This document shows, piece after piece, positions 20,701 to 30,151 of a stretch of DNA of 64,000 nt. Source of the stretch: Aurantiochytrium sp. KH105 (lineage: Eukaryota > Sar > Bigyra > Thraustochytrida > Thraustochytriidae). The translations under genes and the position numbers were made by a program. The DNA lies in contig BGKB01000078.1 in NCBI GenBank assembly GCA_003116975.1, positions 238,556 through 302,555 of the forward strand. The letters are read 5' to 3'. The notes under the pieces were generated by a model that saw nothing but the letters and a program-made list of their open reading frames with translations, was not told the DNA's origin and did no database searches. How positions within the stretch are numbered: position 1 is the stretch's first letter; each line of letters starts with the position of its first letter.

Positions 20701-21165
20701 TACACCAGGAGCTTGTTCAGGATGCTGGGAATTTCAACAGTCATTGGTACCTTATTTGGCGCTTTTGCGTCTACCTTTGCCCTATTACGACTTGGTACTC
20801 TCTGCCCATATTAGCGCCTATTACCACCACCCCACGCGGCCCGCAAACGCGATAACTTTTCGTCTACGAAATTTCGTGGCTCGAAAAGACCAGATTCGCG
20901 CTCTCCAGGCCGAGCCGAAGCCAGGCGTCCTCGCCGCGGTCTGCGAAACGCAAGTGCGGATTTTCGGGTCTGTCAAATCTCCGTAATAATTTGCTCCTGC
21001 TCTTATAAAAAGACGGTCTTATAAATACCGACCCATTTGATAAAACATTTTCCCTGGCCCGAGAAAGAGGGGGGGAGGGTGGGGATGAAGACAGACAATG
21101 AGAGAGTAAACATCGGACATCAGAAAGAAGTAGGCCTACTTTCTAAAAAAATGATTGTTGAGCAA
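20701..21165. other. Spacer with one CGCAAGTG element
   Basis: Carries CGCAAGTG at 20949-20956, about 250 bp upstream of the minus-strand gene, and two TTATAAA/TATAAAT-like stretches at 21002-21026. No gene seen. Confidence 0.5.
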
Positions 21166-23685
21166 TCAGCGTCTGTATGTTAACCACGAGGGCAAGCTGT
21201 CTTTCCCCGTGCCACGAGATTCGACCAATATTGAGCCTTTTCCCTGCATCCAAAAGTCAGCAGACCTCAACAAACTTGTGAGGCGCCGGTTCCACGGACT
21301 ATAGTACGCCTCAAGCATGGCGCGTGTCTCGCGGCGCATCAAGCTTTTGTGAGACGGGTGGAATGCTTTACTACGATTGTTGACGACCCAATACCCATTA
21401 CTTGCACGCACCGGCGAATACTTGAAAGGCTCAAGAGCCTTGACAGCTTCGTCCATAGGCTGCAAAGCGCCGATTGGCCTGGAAGCAAACTCTTCAACAG
21501 CACGTAGCGTTGCATCTGGCGCTGTGCGAAAGGTCTCTGCAAAGAGGACGAGGATTTGGTGATCGGAAAAGGCCCGTTGCCATCTTGCGAGGTGCTCTGC
21601 ATAATGACCAACGCGAAGTGCACGATAAAGTTCGACGTCTTCAACATCATGCTCGCCAAGAATCCCCGCTTCGGACTGCGCGCTCTGTATCGGGTCCTGG
21701 CGCCGGCTGAGCATGCGCTCGAGTTTGTGCGAAAGCTTGGCCTCGGAGCAGCGCGAGTTTACCGACGCTAAGTTGCGAACGCACATCTGAAAGTAGCTGG
21801 AGTGGAATCGGTCCACGGGATTGCGAAGAATGAAAACGATCTTCACGTGGGGCATGACTCGCATGACATCCATCGGGTGAGCCAAATCAAAGTACGCCGG
21901 TGACTTGTCAAAGACGAGCCGGCGTTCGAGCATTTGTGCAAAGTTGAGATGACCCAGCGTTGCGTACAGGTACCAAGATCGAGACTCGTGCGCGGTCTCA
22001 TTCCATGCAAAAATATTACGCACAGTGCCAACACGTCGGTCATCTTTGACTGCCTGACCAATTTCTTTCATGCGTTTGTCACGGAAATGACGGCACGAGG
22101 GTCGGTCTTTCCCAGCCCCTCTTCCTGTGCAGTCAAAGTAATGCGTTTCCATGCCCCCATCTTGCCTGCGAAAGTTCGTGTTCTCGTCGAGCCAAATCCC
22201 CATCTCTGCTGTCCCAGCTTTTTGTACGCCTGCAATGATGAGTTGCGGCAAGCAAGACACCACGGCGACATTGACCTGCTTCATGCGATTCGAAGGCCCG
22301 CGATCTTTGGCAGAGACGCCGCGCTCTTTTGGCCAGCATGATCCAGCATCAATGAAGCGCTCCATGCGTGGACAGAGAGCTACTTTGTCGAGAACGGGCT
22401 TTGGAAATCCAACGCTCTTTTGTGCACCAACAAGAATCTCCGCTACCTCTTCTGCAAGTCTCTTGTGCACAATAAGACTTCTCTGCCACAAGGGTTGCGT
22501 GACCGGTGAGTCTGTTTGCGCAAAGAGAGCGCTCATGCCAAAGTCCACATTGCCAATGAGAGGTTTTCGACCAGGTGGAGCTTGCCCATCTTCGTCTCGC
22601 AAGCGCGGCTCCAAGACGCGCGATTTCACAATGCGCACGTTGTCGCGAAGACGCGCCAGCGAGGGAACTAATGCAGCCCAAAGGGAAGCACGCTGCAGCA
22701 CCCGCGTCTCTACGATTGTGCAGGGAAGGCAGTCATGACCCGCCGGCAAACTAATACGCGTGACCATCCAGTTTTTGAATTCGCATGTCGGTCGAGCCCA
22801 TGCCGTTGACTGCTGTTTTCGCTCAAGACAAACATTGTCGATGCGATCTTCATCGATAAAAAAGGGAAAGACATGTTCAAGCGCGTGGGTTAGCGCTGCA
22901 CGGAAAGCCGTGTTCATACCTTCGTCCACAGCGATGAGGACTTGAACGTCGGAAGCGCTTCCAACTCGCTTTTCTAATGCTTCCAGCAGAAAAGGCACGA
23001 GGAGAATCAAGCTTGGAGCATCCAATACGACCGGTCGAAGGTCATTGCTTGCGATTTTGCCGTGGGAGGAAGCGCCGGCGGAATGAATGACAAGACTTGC
23101 GACCTCGTCGAGAACATCTCGGCCTCTGGTGCGAAGATTCGAATCCATCGTTTCGTTGGTGACCACGTAATCAGGGCGCCGCATGACTCGAGCTACGTCG
23201 ATGCCAAGCTCGCTCACTTTTGGGAGGAGACCCGCATCATCGAGGCTAGCTCTGATCCAATCTTTGTGCGCGGGATCATCGAGATATGATTCGAGGGCCG
23301 ACGCTTCGAGTGTGAGCAGCACTTTTACGGAGGCCATGTTGTTGGACTGTAGATTGTCTGCGCTGACATCGTCGGTCCTGCTCGCACTCATCCCTCCTTC
23401 TTCCACAGAAGAGGGCGAGGCGATGATGCCCCAGTCTTTCGCGGACATTGCCGGCATGGCCACGGAGCTGGCCAAGCCCTCGAGGGGCTCTAAAACTTTC
23501 TCCCACGGGACGGGCTGTCTCTGCACCGCGATGACGACCCCGGCCCAGCATAAGGCGACGAGGATCGTTCGCACGAGCCGCGACCTCGGGGCCTGCCGCC
23601 ACAGCGGCGCAAGCGCGCCTGGGCTCGCCGACCCGGGGCTGCTGCCACCCGTGCGCGATGGCCGCCGCGCTGGCCCATTCGCCAT
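21166..23685 (-). CDS. Type II membrane sulfotransferase with long lumenal stem
   Basis: 839 residues. A short basic cytosolic tail is followed by one transmembrane segment (about residues 39-55, VRTILVALCWAGVVIAVQ), the usual Golgi type II topology. The catalytic part lies at about 475-780: QLIIAGVQKAGTAEM is the 5'-phosphosulfate loop for PAPS, and VKIVFILRNPVDRFHSSYF is the 3'-phosphate site with Arg and Ser. Transfer of sulfate from PAPS to a glycan is inferred, as for carbohydrate and heparan N-/O-sulfotransferases, which would fit the sulfated polysaccharide walls of thraustochytrids. Residues 100-470 form a large stem domain I cannot assign; it may be an added domain or a degenerate glycosyltransferase fold. 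The ATG at 23685 gives a short tail before the membrane segment. Confidence 0.85.
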   Translation of the reverse strand: MANGPARRPSRTGGSSPGSASPGALAPLWRQAPRSRLVRTILVALCWAGVVIAVQRQPVPWEKVLEPLEGLASSVAMPAMSAKDWGIIASPSSVEEGGMSASRTDDVSADNLQSNNMASVKVLLTLEASALESYLDDPAHKDWIRASLDDAGLLPKVSELGIDVARVMRRPDYVVTNETMDSNLRTRGRDVLDEVASLVIHSAGASSHGKIASNDLRPVVLDAPSLILLVPFLLEALEKRVGSASDVQVLIAVDEGMNTAFRAALTHALEHVFPFFIDEDRIDNVCLERKQQSTAWARPTCEFKNWMVTRISLPAGHDCLPCTIVETRVLQRASLWAALVPSLARLRDNVRIVKSRVLEPRLRDEDGQAPPGRKPLIGNVDFGMSALFAQTDSPVTQPLWQRSLIVHKRLAEEVAEILVGAQKSVGFPKPVLDKVALCPRMERFIDAGSCWPKERGVSAKDRGPSNRMKQVNVAVVSCLPQLIIAGVQKAGTAEMGIWLDENTNFRRQDGGMETHYFDCTGRGAGKDRPSCRHFRDKRMKEIGQAVKDDRRVGTVRNIFAWNETAHESRSWYLYATLGHLNFAQMLERRLVFDKSPAYFDLAHPMDVMRVMPHVKIVFILRNPVDRFHSSYFQMCVRNLASVNSRCSEAKLSHKLERMLSRRQDPIQSAQSEAGILGEHDVEDVELYRALRVGHYAEHLARWQRAFSDHQILVLFAETFRTAPDATLRAVEEFASRPIGALQPMDEAVKALEPFKYSPVRASNGYWVVNNRSKAFHPSHKSLMRRETRAMLEAYYSPWNRRLTSLLRSADFWMQGKGSILVESRGTGKDSLPSWLTYRR

Positions 23686-24162
23686 CGTCGTTTACGAGCA
23701 GCCTGCTTGCTCCGCGCCGCAGGGCGCGCGCCCGCGCGCGGCCTGCTCGCCGCTCGCCCCGCCCGGGGCAGGGCTGTCGACGCGCGAGCAGACGCGCGCC
23801 GAGCCCGGGAGCGAGGCCCTTGGGGCTTTGGCGTACGGGTCGCGTGCGTCCAAGCGAGGCTCGAGCCTCGCCACACCACACCTCTTATCCCCTTCGAGTC
23901 CCCATTGTTACTACCCAGACTGTGTGTACTTGTAGGCCTGCTCCCGTAAGCGCGCCGCCAGCCGACTGCAGCGCGAACAGGGGGACCAATGAGTGGGCGC
24001 AAGACTCTCGAGCGCGCGGGGCCGAAGACCCTTGATGGTCGTTGCATGGCTGACGGACAAGGGAAAAGGTCTGTCCAGCAGGTGTTACTGACAGGGGCGA
24101 GGGAGGGGCGAAGGAGGGGCTCAGTGAACAATGATAATACGAAATACCAAGGCTTTGTTACT
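23686..24162. other. Spacer between the sulfotransferase start and the SET gene end
   Basis: GC-rich, with no element or gene I can support. A long open minus-strand frame through it (to 24956) is the shadow of the SET gene. Confidence 0.5.
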
Positions 24163-25251
24163 TTACTGAGCTTGCTGGATAGCGATGCGAGGTCCCTTGG
24201 AGGACGAGGTCTCTGATCTGGCCATGAAGTTGCCAAAGTCGTCGTCGCTCGAGACGAAGCCGTACCGAAAGAGGCGCTCTCTGCCAGGCATGGCGCCATA
24301 GTCAATGAGAATCTCCTCGTCAGCATCAATGGGGCGTGTGACGCGGAGCACAGCACCAGAAGGCCCAGAAAGGTCGCCCGAGCAGTCGGCGAGCCAGGAT
24401 GTTGGTCGGTCCGCTGCGGCAGGAAAGACAATTTCCGCGTTGGGGACATCAGAGTGGTTGACAAAGTCAAAACCTGGAAGGATGGCCAAATCTCCAAGGG
24501 ACTTGGCAAGAGTCGGGTCGATGGCGTCGTAGTTCTCCATTTGACGCAGATCCATGCTGCGACTGAGAACAAGAGAGAGCTCTTCACGAAAGAGCTCTCC
24601 AAAGGGCCAGTTCTGCTTTTGGGAATCGCCACGGCCCCAAAGGAAGCTGGCACCCTCTGCCTCGACAATCTGGAGCGCATCAATGAGGTCGTCACCGAGT
24701 GCTTCACTAAAGGTTTCAAAAAGCCTGTCGTACTGTTTTGTTTCGGCGAGAACCTTTTCCATGTCCTCGGACGAAAGGAAGTCCTTGAGCGCCGGGGAAA
24801 GGAGCGAGCCCAAATTGCTGGTTGTTTGATAGGCACCGTTGCCGGGGCAGCATTCGGGCAAGTCCTTGGCCCACGTCGACCAGTGCTCTGATGCGAATCC
24901 GAGACCTTCGGACCTGCGCTCCATCCACAAGAGAAGAGCAAGCTCGAGCATGTCAAAAGTGACCGGTTTGGCCTCGCGCAAGGGCTGATAGCCCTGCAGA
25001 GCGTCCGCGGCGAATCTCACGAGCGGATTTTTCGACCTTTCCACGACATTGGCCGCGCTGAAGACGTCGTCTGCGTGCACGAACCCCACGCACTTGCCCT
25101 CCTCCACGCGTTTCTGCGCGAAGACGCCGAGCTCCGCCTGGCCGGCCTTGGGGAAGAGGTGCCCGCCGATGACCCTTCCCGCGTTCGTCGCGCCGCGCGA
25201 GCTTTCCCGCACCTCGACGGCGTGCGAGAGCGCTCGTCTCCACCACGCCAT
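24163..25251 (-). CDS. SET-domain protein lysine (or histidine) methyltransferase, SETD3/RuBisCO-LSMT-like
   Basis: 362 residues. The SET core is of the split type seen in SETD3, SETD6 and RuBisCO large-subunit methyltransferase. The start region (about 28-65) contains AGQAELGVFAQKRVEEGK. After a helical insert comes ILPGFDFVNHSDVPNA (about 258-271, equivalent to the NHS motif that binds S-adenosylmethionine), then VTRPIDADEEILIDYG (about 303-318) with the catalytic-pocket tyrosine, and the next strand RERLFRYGFV. These enzymes methylate non-histone proteins in the cytosol, plastid or nucleus; the substrate cannot be read. A rubis-substrate-binding C-terminal domain is short or absent, since the chain ends about 40 residues after the SET core. 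The ATG at 25251 is the first in frame. Confidence 0.85.
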   Translation of the reverse strand: MAWWRRALSHAVEVRESSRGATNAGRVIGGHLFPKAGQAELGVFAQKRVEEGKCVGFVHADDVFSAANVVERSKNPLVRFAADALQGYQPLREAKPVTFDMLELALLLWMERRSEGLGFASEHWSTWAKDLPECCPGNGAYQTTSNLGSLLSPALKDFLSSEDMEKVLAETKQYDRLFETFSEALGDDLIDALQIVEAEGASFLWGRGDSQKQNWPFGELFREELSLVLSRSMDLRQMENYDAIDPTLAKSLGDLAILPGFDFVNHSDVPNAEIVFPAAADRPTSWLADCSGDLSGPSGAVLRVTRPIDADEEILIDYGAMPGRERLFRYGFVSSDDDFGNFMARSETSSSKGPRIAIQQAQ

Positions 25252-25459
25252 CGCGTCGCCGCCGCCCCGAGCGACCCCCGCCCCGTCTCCCGTCTCGCTC
25301 GCGCCGCCGCTGCAGCAGGTCCTGCCCGCGCTCGCTCAAGTTTGCAATCTGCGGCCGCGGAGCCCACGCAAGCCCAAGAAGAAGGAGAAGAAGAAGGGAA
25401 AAAAAAAGGCCCGGCAAGGGAAGGGAAGGAAGGAGGGGAAAACGAGAAATAAAAAAAAT
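25252..25459. other. Spacer and Pol III terminator downstream of the tRNA
   Basis: An AAGAAG/AAAA-rich stretch (25370-25459). The eight A residues at 25451-25458 read as a T run on the minus strand just after the tRNA, a standard Pol III terminator. Confidence 0.6.
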
Positions 25460-25546
25460 CGGGACCGAGGAGGAGTCGAACCTCTGACGCGCGAACGTCC
25501 ACCAGGTTTGAAGCCTGGCCTCCCTGCCGAGGAAGGTCACGCTCCC
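25460..25546 (-). tRNA. tRNA-Sec (anticodon UCA)
   Basis: 87 nt on the minus strand. The anticodon arm is CCAGG-CTTCAAA-CCTGG, placing UCA at positions 34-36, so it reads UGA. The D stem is long (6 bp, CTTCCT with GGGAGG). The variable arm is long (GACG and CGTC around a loop). The T arm has a 4-bp stem, GAGG-TTCGACT-CCTC. The acceptor is 9 nt, GGGAGCGTG against CTCGGTCCC, with discriminator G. These are the features of eukaryotic tRNA-Sec (9+4 arrangement, 6-bp D stem). Two acceptor pairs, the fifth (G-G) and eighth (T-T), do not match, which is odd and could mean an unusual or decaying gene. A T run follows immediately. A serine tRNA is excluded by the anticodon and D stem. Confidence 0.78.
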
Positions 25547-25777
25547 ACGAGGTCCGGGTCCTAGGCGCGGCGGTAGCTGAAGCCTAGTCCCGGGCAGCAC
25601 CCCGGCGAGGGGACGCCGGGCTTATATACTGCCGGCACGTGCCGCAACGGCAGCAAGGCCTGGAAGACATCACATTCTTCGCGCGCAGTACTGTATCGTC
25701 GCGGCGGTCCCCGACGCGCGCGCGCGGGAGCGAGACGCTGCGAGGTGGGTGGCGGGAGCGAGACGCTGCGCGCCGCG
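25547..25777. promoter_or_regulatory. Spacer between tRNA-Sec and the hydroxylase, with TATA-like site
   Basis: CTTATATA at 25621-25628 reads TATATAAG on the minus strand, about 75 bp upstream of the tRNA, and also lies about 150 bp before the hydroxylase ATG. Which gene it serves cannot be told. A CG-rich inverted repeat around 25600-25620 (CCCGGCG and CGCCGGG) is also present. Confidence 0.4.
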
Positions 25778-27031
25778 ATGAGCGCGAAAGAGAGCGAGCC
25801 TGCGGCGGAAGTCGCAGCAAAAGTTGCGGCCGGACGAGAAGCTGGAATTGGCGGCGAAGGGCGCAAACGCGAAGAAGAAAACGTTGCCGAGGACGCCGAC
25901 GAGAATGACGGAAAGGAGAAGCTCTCTGGGGGCAAGGAAGAGGACGAGAAAGCCAATGACGGCGACGAGGGGGAAAGGGAGAGTGGAGATGGTGCAAAGG
26001 TGCTGGGAAAAGTGGAGCAGGTGCTCGTCGAAGAGTTCGCGCTCGCAGCCTTTGGAAAGGTGATCGTGCAGAAGTGGCTCAAGAAAATGGCGCAGGATCC
26101 GCGCGGCCTAGAACATGTCCGAGACTGGTTCCTGCTCTTACTAAATGGTCGAAGACCCGCAAAAGAGACCATTTCAACATGGCAGTGGGGCTGTCCTGAC
26201 ATTGTGCCAGGGCTGACGGCGCGTCCCTTTTGGGATGCCGAAAGGAGTATTCTACCTTTTCTTAGTGAGCTCGAAGCGAAAACGGAAGTCGTTGCGGATG
26301 AATTGAGGCGCATGCAAGGGAAACCCGTCTTTCAACCATACCGCGCACCAACTTGGGCGAATCCTGCGCGCCAAGCTCCGGACGGCATCGGAAGCCTTGG
26401 GCACACCTCGGGAGACTGGGATGTGTGCTACCTATTTTTGCACAACGTTGACTTCAAGGATAATCTTGCACTTTTCCCAGAGACGGCAGCGCTCATCAAG
26501 AGTATTCCTGGATGGTACAAGCACGCATTTTTTTCTGTCTTGGCGCCCGACACACATATTGCCCAGCACCACGGGCCGACCAACAAAAAGCTGCGTGTGC
26601 ATCTTCCGCTCGTGGTTCCACCGGGGGAATGCAGTGGAATTCGCGTTGGACCAGAAAAGCGGATTTTTGAACGGGGCACTTGTCTCGTGTTCGATGACTC
26701 TTTTGAGCACGAAGCCTGGAACGCCCATTCCTCTCAAGCGCGCATTTGTCTGATTCTGGATATTTGGCACCCAGATCTCAGCGAGCAAGAGGTCAATCTG
26801 CTACGTTTTCTTGAAAAGGCTAAAATGCATCGCGCAAAACGACTTTGTGCCGCTCATCAGGTTTCATCCGTTGATGCTGAGCAGGCCTCGGGTGGCGAGG
26901 ATGAGAACGATGGTGGGAATAATGGTGATGCTGGTAGCACAGTGCCTGTGCTTCCCGAAAACGAAAACTTTTACGCCTTGTTGGAGCGCACCAAAGCCAT
27001 GCGTAAGAGCGCAAATCTCCCTGTTCCATGA
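25778..27031 (+). CDS. Aspartyl/asparaginyl beta-hydroxylase family dioxygenase
   Basis: 417 residues. The first 85 are acidic, Lys/Glu-rich and disordered. The catalytic domain (about 185-345) is the Asp/Asn beta-hydroxylase double-stranded beta-helix, an iron and 2-oxoglutarate dioxygenase. HHGPTNKKLRVHLPL has the first metal histidine (H264 or H265) and the following Arg; FDDSFEHEAWN has the second (H311), with the 2-oxoglutarate Arg in ARICLILDIWHP. The family hydroxylates Asp/Asn in EGF-like domains of secreted proteins or in free substrates; here there is no signal peptide or membrane segment, so the site of action is unclear. The ATG at 25778 is the first in frame. The final 35 codons belong to a segment repeated three more times downstream. 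Confidence 0.88.
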   Translation: MSAKESEPAAEVAAKVAAGREAGIGGEGRKREEENVAEDADENDGKEKLSGGKEEDEKANDGDEGERESGDGAKVLGKVEQVLVEEFALAAFGKVIVQKWLKKMAQDPRGLEHVRDWFLLLLNGRRPAKETISTWQWGCPDIVPGLTARPFWDAERSILPFLSELEAKTEVVADELRRMQGKPVFQPYRAPTWANPARQAPDGIGSLGHTSGDWDVCYLFLHNVDFKDNLALFPETAALIKSIPGWYKHAFFSVLAPDTHIAQHHGPTNKKLRVHLPLVVPPGECSGIRVGPEKRIFERGTCLVFDDSFEHEAWNAHSSQARICLILDIWHPDLSEQEVNLLRFLEKAKMHRAKRLCAAHQVSSVDAEQASGGEDENDGGNNGDAGSTVPVLPENENFYALLERTKAMRKSANLPVP

Positions 27032-27425
27032 TGGCGATGACCCTAGTGTTAAATGGTGGGAAGATCATGCAGGTAGCACATAGTGCCTGTGGTTCGCATA
27101 AGCGTAAACGTTCGCGCCTTGCAAGATCAGATGTAAGAGCGCAAATCCCTCTGTTCCATGATGACGACGATGCCAAGAATAACGGTGGCAAGAACATGCT
27201 GGTCACACAGAGAGTCTATGTTGCCCCGAGAACGAAGATTAGATTTTTACGCCCTGTTGGTGCGTACCAAAGCCATTCGCAAGAACGCAAATCTCTCTGT
27301 TCCATATTGACGACGATGCCAAGCGGTGATGCTGGCAGCACACAAAGCTTGTGGTTCGCGATTGCGAAAACGTTCGCGCCTTGCAAGGCCATGCGCAAGA
27401 GCGCAGATCTCTCAATTCTATGATG
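26928..27425 (+). repeat. Four degenerate tandem copies of the hydroxylase 3' end
   Basis: Units begin at about 26928 (inside the gene), 27066, 27195 and 27328, a period of 129-138 bp. Each has the order GATGCTGGTAGCACA-like, then GAAAACG or CGTAAACG, then TTTTACGCC or TTCGCGCC, then AAGAGCGCAAATCTC, then TGTTCCATGATG. Copies two to four carry shifts in frame and are not translated in continuity with the gene. Confidence 0.8.
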
Positions 27426-27479
27426 ACAATGAGCATGATGTTGATGATGATAATGTTATACAATTGCGTCTACCACACG

Positions 27480-29261
27480 TTATGATGAAGTCGACGTCGG
27501 CGCAGTCGTCATGACCTCGTGAACGTGGTGAGCGATTCGATGCACCAAAGAACCGTCCAGGCCATTCTCTTGCACGAAGCGGGTCGCGACACGGAAGGGA
27601 TCCTCTCCATCGTTAAAGCGCAGAACCAGCGAGCGTAATGGGGCGTCTGGGCTGGCGTCGGCAGGAATCTCTACAGGCACCTCGTGCTGAAAGCTCGTCG
27701 GGCTGGGGGTAGGTGGCGCCACTGACGACTGCGAAGGTTCTGCGTCCTCAGCCTCTTCTTGCGTGGTGTCATCATTCTGCTGGTGTTGCTTCTTTGCCTT
27801 TGCCACGCTCTGCTTAAACAAGTTGAGAAGCGCCGCTGCCCCAGGTTCCTTGGGTGCGAGCTCGTAACCAGTCCAGAACGATTGTGCGGCGTCGGCGTTT
27901 TCTCCGAGCACGGCAAGAGCCTGACCAAGGCGAAAGTGCGCCTTGGGCCACTTGGGCCGCAGCTCTGCGGCCTGTTGGCCGTCATCCCGAGCAAGCTCCG
28001 TTTGCCCGAGCTTGAGAGCGCAGGCCGAGCGGTTGCACAAGAGAACCGCCAAGGCCTCTTCCTTGATGCGCGTGATCTGCGCGTCACATGTTGGGTCACC
28101 GCCCATGCGCTGCTGGCGGGCATGGAACTTGGCAAGGATCGCCGCAGCCATTTCCACGCCAGCGCCATAGGCTGCCAGAGCGTTCTCGAGCTCCCCGCTC
28201 TTGAACGCCTCGTTGCCTTCGTTACGGGCCTGTGCGCATTTCTCGAGGCCGTTCTCGAGCTCCTCGGCCGCCTCATTCGTTTCCTTTTCCCGACGCTCCT
28301 CCATCTTGGCGCAAATCTCCTGCACCGTTTCAAGGTCCTGGTTGGCAAGTTCTGCAATGGTGCGAGCCGTGCCAACATGGCCCGAGTAAGCGGCAAGCTC
28401 GATGGGCCGAAAGCCGTCGGCCTCTTGGTCCAAGGCCTTGGCGAAAGCGTCCGGTACGGCCTCGGCGATCGCGTTCAGCGTCTCGTCTGCGCCCGAGGCA
28501 GCTGCAGCGTGCACCACAGTGGTCTCGTCATCAGCTCCGGTTGACACGCGCATGTCCGCGCCTGCCTCGAGCAGCATGCGGACAACCTCGGGGGCGTCTC
28601 GGGTCGCGGCGACGAGAAGAGCCGAGTGACCGTCCTCGTCGCGCACGTTCGGGTCAGCGCCAGCCTCCAAAAGCTGCTGCACCATGGCCTCATTCGCGTT
28701 GAATGCGGCCCAAAAGATGGGCGGGCCCGTTTTCGTGGCTTCGTTGATGCAGCTCTTGAGCCCAAAGTCTTCGAGCGCCACGCGCACCATATCGACCTCA
28801 CCGGAGCTCGCGGCTTCGTGCAGCAAGGATGGCTTTCGCTTGAGCTCCTCCTTGCTTTCACCGGCGTCTAGCATGGTGCTTCCGCTCGAACCTCCGAGGT
28901 CAAAGAGAAATTTGGCCACCTGCGCGTGGCCCACGCGCACCGCAAGGCGCAGCGCACTGTCTCCTTGCTTGTCAGTGGCGTTCACAGCAATGTGCTGCGC
29001 ATCCTTGGTAGCAAGGCCGTCCAGGAGCCATTTGCAGACGTCTCCGTGGCCCTGCGTCGCCGCAAAGTGAAGCATGCTGCGTCCATTGGCATCCTTGTAT
29101 CCGAGCATTTGCTCCCGCGACGTCGACGTTCCTGCGAGATCCTTGAGCTTGTTCACGTCATTGGTGGCAGCCGCAGCAAACAGCTCGTTGACGTGAGCGC
29201 GCTCCGATTCGTACGCCTCGCGCTGCGCCTGAGCCTCCATGGTCTTTCCCTCTTGCGCCAT
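27480..29261 (-). CDS. Ankyrin-repeat / TPR protein
   Basis: 593 residues from the ATG at 29261. Ankyrin repeats fill about 45-320: DANGRSMLHFAATQGHGDV, DKQGDSALRLAVRVGHAQV, KPSLLHEAASSGEVDMV and DEDGHSALLVAATRDAPEV are the clearest of roughly seven to eight. A charged helix (about 320-345) leads to three TPR-like helical pairs (about 348-500): RNEGNEAFKSGELENALAAY, then LLCNRSACALKLGQTELA, then PKAHFRLGQALAVLGENADA. This is the arrangement of a co-chaperone or assembly-factor TPR. The last 45 residues (LRFNDGEDPFRVATRFVQEN) match a DPxxVAxxF helix motif resembling part of PFU-type domains; that assignment is tentative. A cytosolic protein-protein scaffold, perhaps binding chaperone tails, is inferred. 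Confidence 0.85.
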   Translation of the reverse strand: MAQEGKTMEAQAQREAYESERAHVNELFAAAATNDVNKLKDLAGTSTSREQMLGYKDANGRSMLHFAATQGHGDVCKWLLDGLATKDAQHIAVNATDKQGDSALRLAVRVGHAQVAKFLFDLGGSSGSTMLDAGESKEELKRKPSLLHEAASSGEVDMVRVALEDFGLKSCINEATKTGPPIFWAAFNANEAMVQQLLEAGADPNVRDEDGHSALLVAATRDAPEVVRMLLEAGADMRVSTGADDETTVVHAAAASGADETLNAIAEAVPDAFAKALDQEADGFRPIELAAYSGHVGTARTIAELANQDLETVQEICAKMEERREKETNEAAEELENGLEKCAQARNEGNEAFKSGELENALAAYGAGVEMAAAILAKFHARQQRMGGDPTCDAQITRIKEEALAVLLCNRSACALKLGQTELARDDGQQAAELRPKWPKAHFRLGQALAVLGENADAAQSFWTGYELAPKEPGAAALLNLFKQSVAKAKKQHQQNDDTTQEEAEDAEPSQSSVAPPTPSPTSFQHEVPVEIPADASPDAPLRSLVLRFNDGEDPFRVATRFVQENGLDGSLVHRIAHHVHEVMTTAPTSTSS

Positions 29262-30151
29262 TCTCCCGCGCGACAAACGACGACAACGACGACGACGACG
29301 ACGGTGACAACACCACCCAAACCAAACGACGGCACGAACACCTCGCGCGGGTCCTCCTCCTGTCCTCGCTCACCACGACCGCGACCGCAGACTCGCTCGC
29401 GCCTGCCAGTCCTCGTTCGAGCTCTGCCTGGCTGCCTGGCCGCCTCCGAGTTCTTCGCCACGCCTCCGAAAGTAGTCTCTCGGGTCTGCTGGCCGGCCTC
29501 GCGTCTCCGTCTCGGGCCGCTCGGCCTTCTCGACCTTCTCGCTTTCTTGCTTTCTTGCTTTCTCGCTTTCTTGCTTTCTTGCTTTCTTGCTTTCCTTCTC
29601 GCAGTCCTTCGCGACCTTCTCGCGCGGCACCTCAAGCCTCTGCGGCCACCGATTGGGGGCCCTCAAAACGCGATCGGGGGCCCGGGACAGCCGCGGCCCG
29701 TCCCGCTCCGGCCGACGCGCTCACGGTCGAGAGCGAGCACAGGTGAAGCGGCAGGCCGTGAGCGCAACCTAATCTTTTTTTGAACGGGGAGCCGGTGCTC
29801 TCGGAAGGATGGATGCGATGTTGATGGTGGTGGTGGTGGTGGTGATAGATGATAAATGGTTAGAATGATGATGATGCGCTAGGGTAGGTAGCCTAGGCCT
29901 AGTGAATGACACCCCCTCGGGGGACCGAGGCCATGGAGGATCGATAAGGCCTACTGTGTGAGGGGCTAATGACGGCGGAGGCGGACCACGACATGATTGA
30001 TTGATATGAGCTACGTTAGCGCGTTGTCAATGGACAGAGTGAAAGCGAGCCCTGGATACCAGCAGCAGAGGCTGGCCAGAAAGTGAGCGTGGCAGAACAG
30101 AAGCAAGCGGGCTGAGAGACACGCAAAAGCGCCTGCAGGGAGGCTCCAAAG
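29262..30151. other. Divergent promoter spacer with CTTT and GGT repeats
   Basis: Separates the ankyrin-TPR gene (-) from the myosin gene (+). Holds GACGAC repeats (29285-29305), a (CTTTCTTG)n tract (29540-29600) and a (GGT)n tract (29826-29845). No gene seen. Confidence 0.6.

Noticed and set aside
23490..24956. 488-codon minus-strand frame overlapping the SET and sulfotransferase genes
   Set aside because: The SET-domain frame explains 24163-25251, and this protein is Ser/Arg/Pro-rich without motifs.
25461..25546. tRNA-Ser(UGA) or other long-variable-arm tRNA
   Set aside because: The anticodon triplet is UCA and the D stem is six pairs with a 9+4 arrangement, which fits Sec only.
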